Below, in pieces: positions 1 through 7,496 of a stretch of 14,239 bases of DNA (its first letter is position 1; each line of letters opens with the position of its first letter). The position numbers were made by a program, and so were the translations under genes. This DNA comes from Pontimonas sp. (GTDB lineage: Bacteria > Actinomycetota > Actinomycetes > Actinomycetales > Microbacteriaceae): NCBI GenBank assembly GCA_021741925.1, contig JAIOWW010000020.1, forward strand, positions 1 to 14,239. The letters run 5' to 3'. The notes beneath the pieces are model-generated. The model searched no databases. It had not been told where the DNA came from and saw only the letters and a list, made by a program, of their open reading frames with translations.

Positions 1-2
1 TC

Positions 3-1199
3 CTGCTCACTCACGCTCACATCGACCACACCGGATATGCCCCAGCCCTCGTCCGAGACGGTTACGACGGTCCGATCCTCGCGACACCGGGCACTGCTGA
101 CTTGCTACGTTTGTTGTGGCCAGACAGCGCTCACCTCATGGAGGAAGAGGCCGAGTACGCGGCAAAAAAGGGTTATTCCAAGCATGAGAAGCCTCAGCCC
201 CTTTACACCTCGGCAGATGCCGAGACAGCTCTTTCCAGGATTCGCCTGGTCCAGCGCGATGAGGACTACGACGTCGCAGAGGGTGTGAGTGCCCGCTGGC
301 ATCCCGCGGGACACATCGTGGGGGCATCCAGTATCGAACTCACCACAGCTGCGGGAACAGTGTTTTTCTCGGGAGATCTAGGACAAGACGATGACGCGCT
401 GATGCGCGTGCCTCGACCTTTCCCCGGCAGCGATGTGCTGCTGATGGAGTCCACCTATGGTGATGAGCTCCACGGAGATTTCTCTCCGCTCGATCAACTG
501 GAGGAAGCAATGGCCCCTGTCCTCGACCGGGGTGGTGTTGTGCTGATTCCCGCCTTCGCTGTGGGGCGCACACAGGCACTGATGCTGCATATTTCGCGGC
601 TAATGCATGCGAAGCGCATTCCGCAGGTTCCTGTTTTCGTGAACTCCCCGATGGCGGTCAACGCGTCCGGAATTTATGCACAGTATCCCGACGAGCAGCG
701 TGTGGGAGGTGACGAGTTAGAGCGCATGTACTCGAGCGTGAAGATGGTGCAAACCGTTGATCAGTCCATTGCTCTCAACATGGCTGATGGACCCATGATC
801 ATCATTTCTGCCTCAGGCATGATGACCGGCGGCCGAGTGCTCCACCACGTCGTCGCTTTTGGTCAAGACCCGAAGAACGCCATCATCCTCTCCGGTTTCC
901 AAGCCGGGGGAACCAGAGGAGCAGATTTGGCTCGGGGTGAGAAAACACTACGAATATTTGGCGAGGACATTCCCATCAAGGCTCAGGTCACCCAAATTGA
1001 TTCGATGTCAGCGCACGCCGATGCGGACCAACTCTTGGCGTGGCTGAAAGCCGCCCCACAACCACCTCGGATGACATACCTGGTGCATGGGGAAGATCAC
1101 GCCGCCGATCGCATGCGCTTTCGTATCGAGCACGAGCTGGGCTGGCCAGTTCGGGTGGCGGAACACAACGAAGAGATCGACCTCGAGAAGCCTCGGTAA
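3..1199 (+). CDS. MBL-fold/beta-CASP RNA-processing metallohydrolase (5' truncated)
   Basis: The gene enters from the left edge already in frame, so the true start and the first beta strands are missing; 398 residues remain. Visible residues begin with the zinc motif THAHIDHTG (residues 3-11 of the fragment), the HxHxDH signature of metallo-beta-lactamase hydrolases. Further on are WHPAGHIVGAS (motif III His), SGD (motif IV Asp), MESTYGD (beta-CASP motif A), ISASGMMTGGRVLHH (motif B), SAHAD (motif C) and, near the end, YLVHGE, which marks the RNA-specificity (RMMBL) domain. Family knowledge: bacterial members such as the Thermus TTHA0252 protein are about 430-470 residues and degrade RNA; the relation to RNase J and CPSF-73 is distant. 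RNA as substrate is inferred from the family. A hydrolase gene follows after 21 bp on the same strand, so co-transcription is likely. An internal TTG near 102 is not the start, because the zinc ligands lie upstream of it. Confidence 0.9.
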   Translation: MLTHAHIDHTGYAPALVRDGYDGPILATPGTADLLRLLWPDSAHLMEEEAEYAAKKGYSKHEKPQPLYTSADAETALSRIRLVQRDEDYDVAEGVSARWHPAGHIVGASSIELTTAAGTVFFSGDLGQDDDALMRVPRPFPGSDVLLMESTYGDELHGDFSPLDQLEEAMAPVLDRGGVVLIPAFAVGRTQALMLHISRLMHAKRIPQVPVFVNSPMAVNASGIYAQYPDEQRVGGDELERMYSSVKMVQTVDQSIALNMADGPMIIISASGMMTGGRVLHHVVAFGQDPKNAIILSGFQAGGTRGADLARGEKTLRIFGEDIPIKAQVTQIDSMSAHADADQLLAWLKAAPQPPRMTYLVHGEDHAADRMRFRIEHELGWPVRVAEHNEEIDLEKPR

Positions 1200-1220
1200 G
1201 AAGACTCGGGCGGGGGTTTT

Positions 1221-2213
1221 ATGCTTTCGGGTATGAGGACCTTTCGACGGATTGCCTGGGGAGCTCTGCTCGCGGGGGTCCTCGCGTTCTTAATAGTGCC
1301 CTTCATGATTCCAATCTCCACGGCGGGTGTCCTCACAGAGCGTGAAGCCGCGGGAGAGGGTGCCACCTTCGCCACGGTGGGAGACCTCGACGTGCATTAC
1401 GAATTTGTCGAACACGTGGGAGTAGACCCAGACCCACCGTTGTTCGTGCTTCTTCACGGATTTGGCGCGAGTACCTACTCATGGCGTGAGGTGCTCGGGG
1501 AGCTTTCCCGGTTTGGTGATGTCGTGGCCTATGACCGGCCTGCTTTTGGTTTTACTGAACGCCCGCTGGCGTTTGAGGGAGATTCGCCCTATGGCGTGGA
1601 CGCACAGTTGGAGCTCATCCGCGGTGTGGTCGACGAATTCTCTACCCCAGGACAAAAGGTGGTTCTTGTTGGCCATTCGGCGGGCGGGACTCTGGCGGCA
1701 GAGTTTGCCTATCGGTACCCCTCTGACGTTCACTCTCTGGTGTTAGTTGCTCCTGCCATCCTCACCACAGGGGGTGCACCTGAGTGGTTGAACTTTCTTT
1801 ACGACATTCCTCAAATTGACCGATTAGGACCTCTCCTGGTGGGCGGGATTGCTACCAGTGGCACAGAACTGTTGGAGCGCAGCTGGCATGACGTGTCATT
1901 ACTTACCCCTGAAATTCGAGAGGCCTATCAAGTCCCGCTGACTATCGTGAACTGGGAGCAAGCCTTCTGGGAGTTCACGACGGCCCCTCGAGGTTTTCAG
2001 GTGACGAAAAATCCTGGCAAGCTTGCCGTACCCACCGCGATTATCAGCGGCGATGACGACCGTGTGGTCGCAACTGCTGACTCAGAATCACTCGCCATGA
2101 TGATTCCGGGGGCATCCCTCGCTGTCATCGAGGCGAGTGGCCACCTTCCTCAGGAAGAAACCCCTGAGGAGTTCACCCGGGTTTTTGAGGCTGCGTGGGA
2201 GAACCTTCGCTAG
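1221..2213 (+). CDS. Membrane-anchored alpha/beta-hydrolase
   Basis: A 330-residue alpha/beta-hydrolase. Residues about 8-33 form one hydrophobic segment after an Arg-rich start, so the protein is probably anchored by an uncleaved N-terminal helix with the catalytic domain outside the cytoplasm. The core shows the oxyanion motif HGFGAS (from His79), the nucleophile elbow GHSAGG (Ser153), SGDDDRVV with the probable acid Asp280, and ASGHLP with the catalytic His308, all in canonical order. Substrate is unknown; family members include esterases, lipases, haloperoxidase-like enzymes and C-C hydrolases, and the sequence does not choose between them. The ATG at 1221 is preceded by a GGGGG stretch at suitable distance; a second in-frame ATG at 1233 would shorten the N terminus by only four residues. 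The end lies 2 bp from the stop of the convergent gene, leaving no room for a terminator between them. Confidence 0.88.
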   Translation: MLSGMRTFRRIAWGALLAGVLAFLIVPFMIPISTAGVLTEREAAGEGATFATVGDLDVHYEFVEHVGVDPDPPLFVLLHGFGASTYSWREVLGELSRFGDVVAYDRPAFGFTERPLAFEGDSPYGVDAQLELIRGVVDEFSTPGQKVVLVGHSAGGTLAAEFAYRYPSDVHSLVLVAPAILTTGGAPEWLNFLYDIPQIDRLGPLLVGGIATSGTELLERSWHDVSLLTPEIREAYQVPLTIVNWEQAFWEFTTAPRGFQVTKNPGKLAVPTAIISGDDDRVVATADSESLAMMIPGASLAVIEASGHLPQEETPEEFTRVFEAAWENLR

Positions 2214-2215
2214 CT

Positions 2216-2614
2216 CTACTGCTGTGACCTAGTGGCGGGCAAAGCGTTTCGCACCATCGGGATGATGAGCGCTCCGGCAACGATGTGCATGACATTCAGC
2301 CACACGGCCGCCTCCAACCCCTGCACACCCCCAAACGGCAGAACAAAGCTCAGCGCCAGAGCGATCAGGCTAATCGACAGCCACACGTTGCGGGGAGACT
2401 TCGTGCGTGCGGCGATCCAGGCGACGATCACACCGCCCACGATGCCCTGGAAAATACTGAACATAGCGGGGGCAAAGAACGGAATGGCCATGGGTTCACC
2501 TTGCGCCAGAAGGAACTCTTGTCCGAACGCCTCGGTCGCGACGAAGTAGAGAATCTGGTTGATGACGGCAGCAATCAGCGATGCTACGACGAGTGGGCGG
2601 AAGATTGCTTTCAT
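2216..2614 (-). CDS. Small four-helix membrane protein, DUF6069-like
   Basis: A 132-residue integral membrane protein with four predicted hydrophobic segments, roughly residues 8-28, 44-69, 76-94 and 101-122, and a short polar C-terminal tail. Length, the opening after a basic start and the QG(L)E near helix 4 resemble the actinobacterial DUF6069 family, whose function is unknown; that assignment is from memory. The start codon overlaps the stop of the upstream transporter gene as ATGA (2611-2614), the classic arrangement for translational coupling, and a GAGGAG ribosome-binding site (around 2625-2631) lies inside the transporter's last codons. It is therefore almost certainly expressed with the transporter. 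Whether it assists that transporter is only a guess from the overlap. Confidence 0.8.
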   Translation of the reverse strand: MKAIFRPLVVASLIAAVINQILYFVATEAFGQEFLLAQGEPMAIPFFAPAMFSIFQGIVGGVIVAWIAARTKSPRNVWLSISLIALALSFVLPFGGVQGLEAAVWLNVMHIVAGALIIPMVRNALPATRSQQ

Positions 2615-3588
2615 AGTTTTTTCTCCTCAGTGAGTTCCACCGGCAAAATGATGGGCCCGGTTTCCAGAGCCAAATCGGCTTGGACGACTACGTCACTTGT
2701 TCTGGCTGTCTGAGCGATGACGATACCTCCGAACACCACCGAAGCCCCGACCACTTGCCAGGTGCTGAGCGATTCTTGGAGCCACAGCCAGGCGGTCACG
2801 AACGCGAAGATAATCTCACTCGTGGCAACAATGCCGGCAGCTGTGGCAGACAATCTCTTGAGTGCGCTCAAGGAGAGGAGGAACGGCGCAAAAGATCCGA
2901 GAATCACATTCCAGGCAACAAGGAACCATACGGGAACCCAAACGTCCTCCAGCGAACCACCCAAAGGTGCCGTGGTGGTGAATGTTTCGCCGGTGAATGT
3001 CCACCATCGGGAGAAAGGAGCCCAGAAGAGGGTGGCCACACTCATGGTCCAGAACGACAGGGCGAGCGGCGAAATAGTTTTTAGTTGGCGCTCCCCGACG
3101 AGGAAGTAAGTGGCAAGGGCGACTGCCGCAAGGAGTCCCCACATGACGCCGATTGGATTCAACGTGGAAGCCCAGATTTCGGCAACGACAACCAGTCCGA
3201 CGATCACTAGTCCAATAGCCATCCATAGCCGGATGTGGACCTTCTCTTTGAAGAAAAAGAACGCGACGACGGCCACGATGAGCACCGCCAGGTATTCGAG
3301 GAGAAGAGCGATACCGACGGGGAGCAACGCAATCGCAAAGGCATAGGTGGCCTGCAGGAGGCCGACGCCCACGACACCCAGGATGACGATAACCGGCCAT
3401 TGCCGCGGAGGAAGCCTGAACGATCGGCGGTCCAGAATAAGCAACACAATTCCTGAGATGACGGCGGCTCCAAACACTCTCATTTGAGTGAGTTGAATAG
3501 CGCTAAAGCCGGACTCAATAATGACCTTGCTCACGGACCCGTTAGCGCCAAAAAGGAACGCGGCAAGAAGTGCATAAAAATAGCCCAT
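2611..3588 (-). CDS. EamA-family (DMT superfamily) transporter
   Basis: A 325-residue protein with about ten hydrophobic segments arranged as two repeats of five (roughly residues 1-133 and 147-290), typical of the EamA half-domains of drug/metabolite transporters. An intracellular-type charged loop and a polar C-terminal tail of about 30 residues follow. Family members export or import amino acids, nucleosides, sugars or drugs; nothing here identifies the substrate. I start it at the ATG at 3588, which has a TGGAG about 9 nt upstream and gives the usual MGYFYALLAAFLFG opening; a GTG at 3612 would add eight residues but lacks a Shine-Dalgarno. A -10-like TATCCT lies upstream at 3636-3641. The stop overlaps the start of the downstream small membrane protein. 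Confidence 0.88.
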   Translation of the reverse strand: MGYFYALLAAFLFGANGSVSKVIIESGFSAIQLTQMRVFGAAVISGIVLLILDRRSFRLPPRQWPVIVILGVVGVGLLQATYAFAIALLPVGIALLLEYLAVLIVAVVAFFFFKEKVHIRLWMAIGLVIVGLVVVAEIWASTLNPIGVMWGLLAAVALATYFLVGERQLKTISPLALSFWTMSVATLFWAPFSRWWTFTGETFTTTAPLGGSLEDVWVPVWFLVAWNVILGSFAPFLLSLSALKRLSATAAGIVATSEIIFAFVTAWLWLQESLSTWQVVGASVVFGGIVIAQTARTSDVVVQADLALETGPIILPVELTEEKKL

Positions 3589-3635
3589 TATCGAGCTCCA
3601 GAGACTTTGCACGCGGAGTGGGAGGAGTGCATCAC

Positions 3636-3641
3636 AGGATA
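3636..3641 (-). promoter_or_regulatory. Candidate -10 box for the EamA transporter operon
   Basis: Reading the minus strand, TATCCT fits the actinobacterial TAnnnT -10 consensus and would start transcription near 3629, giving a leader of about 40 nt that contains the TGGAG site. The same hexamer precedes the coiled-coil gene at 13395-13400. No good -35 was seen, so this rests on the -10 and its position alone. Confidence 0.4.
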
Positions 3642-3716
3642 AGCGTAGAGCCTTGCCAGAGCCATTTTGACCACGTGTCGCAGCTCTGTCTGAGCACCTC
3701 TTTCAGAGGGGTTCTC

Positions 3717-3722
3717 TACGCT
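3717..3722 (+). promoter_or_regulatory. Candidate -10 box, leaderless msrA
   Basis: TACGCT (TAnnnT) ends 7 nt before the msrA ATG at 3730. The intervening bases contain no Shine-Dalgarno-like purine run. This geometry predicts transcription beginning at or next to the A of ATG, i.e. a leaderless mRNA. A small dyad, CCTCT-TTC-AGAGG, lies just upstream at 3697-3709 in the -35 region and might bind a regulator. Confidence 0.45.
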
Positions 3723-3729
3723 GTCATCC

Positions 3730-4251
3730 ATGAAGACTTATGTTCTCGCCGGTGGTTGTTTTTGGTGTCTCGACGCTGCTTATCGTGTGCTTCGCGGAGT
3801 GAGCTCCGTTGTTTCCGGCTACACCGGGGGCGAGAACGCGCACCCGACCTATGAGCAGGTCTGCACTGGGACCACAGGTCACGCTGAAGCCGTCGCCGTG
3901 ACCTTCGATCCCTCCGTTATTCCTTCAGATGTGATTTTGGATGCGTTCTTCACGATGCATGACCCCCGACAACTCAACCGCCAGGGCAATGACGTGGGAA
4001 CCCAGTACCGCTCAGCCATGTTTTATCGGGATGATGAAGAGCTTGCTCTCTTTGAGGCCGCGCTCGCGCGAGCCGAGGAGATGTGGGGTGGCGGCGTGGT
4101 GACTGAGATTTCTCCTTTGGGCGAGTTCTATGACGCTGAGGACTACCACCAAGACTTTTTTGCCAAGAACCCCACGCAGGGTTACTGTCTCGCCGTTGCT
4201 GTTCCCAAGGTCGCCAAAGTGCGCAAATCCTTCTCGGAGTATCTGAACTAG
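3730..4251 (+). CDS. msrA: Peptide-methionine (S)-S-oxide reductase MsrA
   Basis: A 173-residue cytosolic enzyme that reduces methionine-S-sulfoxide in proteins and free methionine. The N terminus carries the diagnostic GCFWC motif (Cys10 catalytic, Cys13 after it). It is followed by SGYTGG, GHAEAV (conserved Glu53) and the highly conserved LNRQGNDVGTQYRS block around residues 82-95. DYHQDFF near 138-144 and GYC (Cys153) near the C terminus are typical; Cys153 is the likely resolving cysteine for thioredoxin-type recycling. Length and motif order match stand-alone MsrA, with no fused MsrB domain. The ATG at 3730 has no Shine-Dalgarno but sits 7 nt after a TAnnnT box, suggesting leaderless expression. 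It is divergent from the EamA transporter, with 141 bp between the two starts. Confidence 0.96.
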   Translation: MKTYVLAGGCFWCLDAAYRVLRGVSSVVSGYTGGENAHPTYEQVCTGTTGHAEAVAVTFDPSVIPSDVILDAFFTMHDPRQLNRQGNDVGTQYRSAMFYRDDEELALFEAALARAEEMWGGGVVTEISPLGEFYDAEDYHQDFFAKNPTQGYCLAVAVPKVAKVRKSFSEYLN

Positions 4252-4312
4252 CGCTCACTGTCCACATGGGTGGCCTTACCCTTGGCAACTCACAAAATGG
4301 CCTTCCTGCGAA

Positions 4313-4327
4313 AGAGTCATCGACTCT
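4313..4327. repeat. Perfect dyad AGAGTC-N3-GACTCT upstream of ssb
   Basis: Two perfect 6-bp arms separated by ATC, centred about 87 bp before the ssb ATG in the msrA-ssb gap. It does not match the TCGAAC-N4-GTTCGA actinobacterial LexA box. It could be an operator or simply a short RNA stem; there is no T-run after it. Confidence 0.4.
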
Positions 4328-4330
4328 GAC

Positions 4331-4348
4331 CGGCATGGTGTCGGCATG
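4331..4348 (+). repeat. Direct repeat CGGCATG x2, one helical turn apart
   Basis: CGGCATG occurs at 4331-4337 and 4342-4348. The start-to-start distance is 11 bp, which would place both copies on the same face of the helix. The second copy forms part of the palindrome GGCATGCC (4343-4350). A possible tandem protein-binding site in the ssb leader region. Confidence 0.35.
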
Positions 4349-4369
4349 CCCGCAGTGCAGGCGCGGGCA
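4347..4369 (+). promoter_or_regulatory. Stem-loop in the ssb leader
   Basis: TGCCCGC (4347-4353) and GCGGGCA (4363-4369) are perfect 7-bp complementary arms around a 9-nt loop. The hairpin ends about 22 nt before the ssb ribosome-binding site. No T-run follows, so it is not an intrinsic terminator of msrA. It may shape mRNA stability or translation of ssb. Confidence 0.4.
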
Positions 4370-4406
4370 CACACCTTCGACAGCCTGCGTGAGGAAAGGA
4401 TCCACC

Positions 4407-4811
4407 ATGACCGATCAACTCACTTTGACGGGGCTCATCGCCACAACGCCCCGTCACATTGTTACCTCAGAAGGACTCGCCATTACGAGCTTTCGACTCG
4501 CCTCGCAACAGCGCTGGTTCGACCGCAAGGTTGGCCGCTGGAGCGACGGAGAAACGAATTGGTACACCGTCACCGCTTTTCGGGACCTTGCGGTGAACGC
4601 CTCTCAGTCCCTTCACAAAGGTGATCGAGTTGTGACCGTGGGGAGGCTCAAGGTTCGCGACTGGTCCAACGATGACCGCTCGGGGACCAGCGTTGAAATA
4701 GAAGCGGACAGTTTGGGACACGACCTCTATTGGGGTGTCACTGATTACACCAAAGTGGCGCGGACAATCCTCGACGATGAACCCGAAGAGGACGAAGAAG
4801 AGGAGCTCTAG
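4407..4811 (+). CDS. ssb: Single-stranded DNA-binding protein (short paralogue)
   Basis: A 134-residue OB-fold protein. The pattern LTGLIATTPRH, TSFRLASQQRWFDR, WYTVTAFRDLAVNASQSLHKGDRVVTVGRL and ADSLGHDLYWG follows the bacterial SSB OB fold (about residues 1-112), including the KGDRV turn and aromatic DNA-stacking positions. The C terminus is very acidic (DDEPEEDEEEEL) but lacks the DDDIPF-type tip through which the main SSB recruits repair proteins. The gene is also not beside rpsF/rplI, where the main actinobacterial ssb usually lies, so this is probably a second SSB. The start at 4407 has AGGAAAGGA six bases upstream; an in-frame ATG at 4266 would add 47 residues unlike any SSB and was refused. 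It is followed 41 bp later by ettA, as in the mycobacterial Rv2478c-Rv2477c pair (from memory). Confidence 0.9.
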   Translation: MTDQLTLTGLIATTPRHIVTSEGLAITSFRLASQQRWFDRKVGRWSDGETNWYTVTAFRDLAVNASQSLHKGDRVVTVGRLKVRDWSNDDRSGTSVEIEADSLGHDLYWGVTDYTKVARTILDDEPEEDEEEEL

Positions 4812-4838
4812 TCGCCAAGCCCCGGCAGCCAAAGTCCC

Positions 4839-4844
4839 TAGACT
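4839..4844 (+). promoter_or_regulatory. Candidate -10 box for ettA
   Basis: TAGACT (TAnnnT) ends 8 nt before the ettA ATG at 4853, in the 41-bp gap after ssb. The identical hexamer precedes rpiB. A weak AGGA follows it 4 nt before the ATG, so initiation could be leaderless or could use this poor Shine-Dalgarno on a read-through transcript from ssb. Confidence 0.4.
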
Positions 4845-4852
4845 AGGAACCT

Positions 4853-6535
4853 ATGGCTGAATTCATTTACACAATGGTCCGCGCCCGTAAAGCAGTGGGC
4901 GACAAGCTCATTTTGGACGACGTCACTATGTCCTTCTTCCCCGGGGCGAAGATAGGCATGGTGGGCCCCAATGGTGCGGGTAAGTCCACGATTCTCAAAA
5001 TCATGGCGGGCCTTGATACCCCCTCCAACGGTGACGCGGCTCTGACCCCTGGGTATTCCGTGGGAATCCTGTTGCAGGAACCAGAACTCGACGAATCGAA
5101 AACTGTCCTGGAAAACGTTCGCGATGGCGTTCGCGAGATACACGACAAGATCGTGCGATTCAATGAGATCTCCGCTGCAATGTCTGATCCCAATGCAGAT
5201 TTTGACTCTCTCCTCGCGGAGATGGGCACTCTCCAGGAAGCCATTGATACGGCGGATGCATGGGATCTGGACTCGCAACTCGAGCAAGCAATGGATGCGT
5301 TGCGGTGCCCACCTTCTGACGCTTCCATTACCCACCTTTCTGGAGGTGAGAAGCGTCGCGTAGCGCTGTGTAAATTGCTTCTCGAAAAGCCCGATCTTCT
5401 CCTCCTGGACGAGCCCACCAACCACCTCGATGCTGAGAGTGTCCTCTGGTTGGAGCAGCACCTGTCCAAGTACCCCGGTGCCGTGATTGCGATTACCCAC
5501 GATAGGTACTTCCTGGATCACGTGGCCCAGTGGATTGCTGAAGTTGATCGAGGTCGTTTGTATCCCTACGAGGGCAACTACTCGACCTATCTCGAGAAGA
5601 AGGCAGAGCGTCTTCAGGTCCAGGGGAAGAAAGATCAGAAACTCGCGAAGCGACTGGCGGATGAACTCGAGTGGGTTCGCTCCAACGCGAAGGGTCGCCA
5701 GGCCAAGTCGAAAGCTCGTCTTGCTCGCTATGAGGAAATGGCAGAAGAGGCGGAGCGGACTAAGAAGCTCGACTTCGAGGAGATTCAGATTCCCCCAGGG
5801 CCGAGGCTTGGTCAGCAGGTCTTGGAAGCCAAATCCCTCAAAAAGGGATTTGGAGACCGTGTCCTGATCGACAATCTGAGCTTCTCTCTTCCCCGTAATG
5901 GAATCGTCGGAATCATCGGCCCGAATGGCGTGGGAAAGTCGACCCTGTTCAAGACCATCGTGGGCTTGGAGTCGCTCGATGCTGGTGAACTCATTGTCGG
6001 CGAGAGTGTGAAACTCTCCTATGTTGATCAGGATCGATCAGGCATCGACCCCAGCAAGACTTTGTGGGAAGTGGTCTCCGATGGCTTGGACGTTATTCAG
6101 GTGGGGAATGTGGAAATCCCTTCCAGGGCATATGTCTCAAGTTTTGGGTTCAAGGGTCCTGACCAGCAGAAGAAGGCGGGAATTCTCTCGGGTGGAGAGC
6201 GAAATCGACTGAACCTTGCCCTCACGCTCAAGCAGGGCGGGAATCTGCTGCTTCTGGACGAACCGACGAACGATCTTGATGTGGAGACCCTCTCCAGCTT
6301 GGAGAACGCGCTCCTCGAATTTCCCGGTTGCGCGGTGGTAATTACCCACGATCGGTGGTTCCTCGACCGAATCGCCACCCACATCCTTTCCTATGAAGGT
6401 ACTGAGGCGGACCCTGCGAAGTGGTACTGGTTTGAAGGAAACTTCGAGTCCTACGAAGCGAACAAGATTGAGCGCTTAGGCCCCGACGCAGCAGCCCCTC
6501 ATCGCTCCACCTACCGCAAGCTCACTCGCGACTAG
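4853..6535 (+). CDS. ettA: Energy-dependent translational throttle protein EttA (ABC-F)
   Basis: A 560-residue ABC-F ATPase with two nucleotide-binding domains and no membrane segments. Domain 1 has Walker A GPNGAGKST (38-46), LSGGE signature (162-166), Walker B LLLLDEP with Glu187, and His216. Domain 2 has GPNGVGKST (356-364), LSGGER (445-450), Walker B with Glu470, and His499. The insertion at about 93-140 matches the arm that contacts ribosomal protein L1. The charged linker at about 242-325, with LEWVRSNAKGRQAKSKARL, is the P-site-tRNA-interaction motif typical of EttA. Family knowledge: EttA binds the ribosomal E site and gates the first elongation step according to the ATP/ADP ratio. 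Both Glu residues needed for hydrolysis are present, so it should be active. Old databases call such proteins macrolide transport ATPases, which the absence of transmembrane domains contradicts. Confidence 0.95.
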   Translation: MAEFIYTMVRARKAVGDKLILDDVTMSFFPGAKIGMVGPNGAGKSTILKIMAGLDTPSNGDAALTPGYSVGILLQEPELDESKTVLENVRDGVREIHDKIVRFNEISAAMSDPNADFDSLLAEMGTLQEAIDTADAWDLDSQLEQAMDALRCPPSDASITHLSGGEKRRVALCKLLLEKPDLLLLDEPTNHLDAESVLWLEQHLSKYPGAVIAITHDRYFLDHVAQWIAEVDRGRLYPYEGNYSTYLEKKAERLQVQGKKDQKLAKRLADELEWVRSNAKGRQAKSKARLARYEEMAEEAERTKKLDFEEIQIPPGPRLGQQVLEAKSLKKGFGDRVLIDNLSFSLPRNGIVGIIGPNGVGKSTLFKTIVGLESLDAGELIVGESVKLSYVDQDRSGIDPSKTLWEVVSDGLDVIQVGNVEIPSRAYVSSFGFKGPDQQKKAGILSGGERNRLNLALTLKQGGNLLLLDEPTNDLDVETLSSLENALLEFPGCAVVITHDRWFLDRIATHILSYEGTEADPAKWYWFEGNFESYEANKIERLGPDAAAPHRSTYRKLTRD

Positions 6536-6590
6536 AAAGCCTCTTCAGAGTGCCCAAACTGCGTCAGAGGAGCCTGCGAAAGCCTAGGTT

Positions 6591-7484
6591 TTACTGGGGA
6601 ACGCGAATCATGCCCTCTTGGGCCACTGACGCGACCAGGGTCCCATCCTGAGCGAAAATTCGACCTAGTGATAGACCTCGCCCTCCCCGTGCAGAAGGTG
6701 ATTCCTGGGAGTACAGGAACCACTCGTCCGCGCGGTGGAATCGATGCCACCACATGGCGTGGTCGAGGCTTGCCATCTTGAGGCCTGGAGTTGCCCAACT
6801 GATGCCATGAGCGCGCATCACGGGTTCGAGGATGCTGAAATCACTTGCGTACGCAAGTGCTGCACGATGGAGGTTGGGGTCATCGGGGAGCTTCTCCAGG
6901 GCCTTCATCCATACCGCTTGGTGCGGGATGGGATCGCCATCGACAGTCGCATACACAGACGAGGGGTGGTGTCGCAGATCAAACGCACGAGTCTTTGCCC
7001 AGGTATCTGCGGCGGGGTGGCTAATTCCCTGGAGAACCTCCGCGGCACTAGGGAGTGATTCCGGGTCGGGGATCCCCGCGGGCATGACTGCCTGATGGTC
7101 AAGTCCTGGGTCCTCGTCCTGGAACGAAGCAATCATCGAGAAGATGGGCTGCCCTTTTTGGTATGCCTGGACCCGCCTCGTCGAGAACGACCGCCCATCA
7201 TGGATGCGATCCACCGAGAACGTAATCTCCTCTTCGATGTCACCAGGGCGCAAGAAATAACCGTGGAGCGAGTGAATGATTCGGTCCTCGGCGATGGTGT
7301 GCATTGCGCCGAGCGCCGCCTGGGCCATCACTTGGCCCCCAAAAACGCGCCCATGAGGTTGCCACTGGCTGGGGGCAGTGAAGATGTCTTCTCGAGTGCG
7401 GGCAGAGGTGCTCGAGAGTGTGAGCGCTCGCAACATGCTCTCGACCGGTGGAAGGTTCGGGGTGTCCCCCTGGGAAGGTGTCAT
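6591..7484 (-). CDS. tesB: Acyl-CoA thioesterase II (TesB-like, double hot-dog)
   Basis: A 297-residue cytosolic thioesterase that should hydrolyse acyl-CoA to free fatty acid and CoA. The N-terminal hot-dog has HGRVFGGQVMAQA (44-56) and HSLHGYFLRPGD (71-82). The C-terminal hot-dog has SLDHAMWWHR with Asp241, DEWFLYSQESPSARGGRG, and GTLVASVAQEGMIR with Gln289. Asp241 and Gln289 match the catalytic Asp and Gln of E. coli TesB; the Thr of that triad falls in the SPSA stretch, where actinobacterial members commonly differ. I start it at the ATG at 7484. Upstream in-frame codons back to 7529 would run into the divergent gene, and the 7484 start lies 7 nt after a TAAACT box with no Shine-Dalgarno, consistent with a leaderless mRNA. 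It converges with ettA across a 55-bp gap in which I see no clear terminator. Confidence 0.93.
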   Translation of the reverse strand: MTPSQGDTPNLPPVESMLRALTLSSTSARTREDIFTAPSQWQPHGRVFGGQVMAQAALGAMHTIAEDRIIHSLHGYFLRPGDIEEEITFSVDRIHDGRSFSTRRVQAYQKGQPIFSMIASFQDEDPGLDHQAVMPAGIPDPESLPSAAEVLQGISHPAADTWAKTRAFDLRHHPSSVYATVDGDPIPHQAVWMKALEKLPDDPNLHRAALAYASDFSILEPVMRAHGISWATPGLKMASLDHAMWWHRFHRADEWFLYSQESPSARGGRGLSLGRIFAQDGTLVASVAQEGMIRVPQ

Positions 7485-7490
7485 CGGTTG

Positions 7491-7496
7491 TAGTTT
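7491..7496 (+). promoter_or_regulatory. Candidate -10 box for the 224-residue unknown gene
   Basis: TAGTTT (TAnnnT) lies 10 nt before the ATG at 7507, implying a leader of zero to four bases. No Shine-Dalgarno is present. It overlaps five of six bases with the opposing tesB -10 box. The spacing is slightly long for strict leaderless initiation, and an alternative TTTAGA at 7494-7499 would fit with 7 nt. Confidence 0.4.

Noticed and set aside
4266..4406. N-terminal extension of ssb with a CPQC...C pattern suggesting a zinc knuckle
   Set aside because: The real ssb start at 4407 has an excellent ribosome-binding site and matches the SSB fold start; the upstream bases are better explained as leader repeats and a hairpin.
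4838..5521. 227-codon minus-strand open frame opposite ettA
   Set aside because: Antisense to a highly conserved ABC-F ATPase domain; the translation shows no family features.
6536..6590. Possible bidirectional terminator between ettA and tesB
   Set aside because: Only CCTCT/AGAGG arms 21 bases apart and no T-run; too weak to call.
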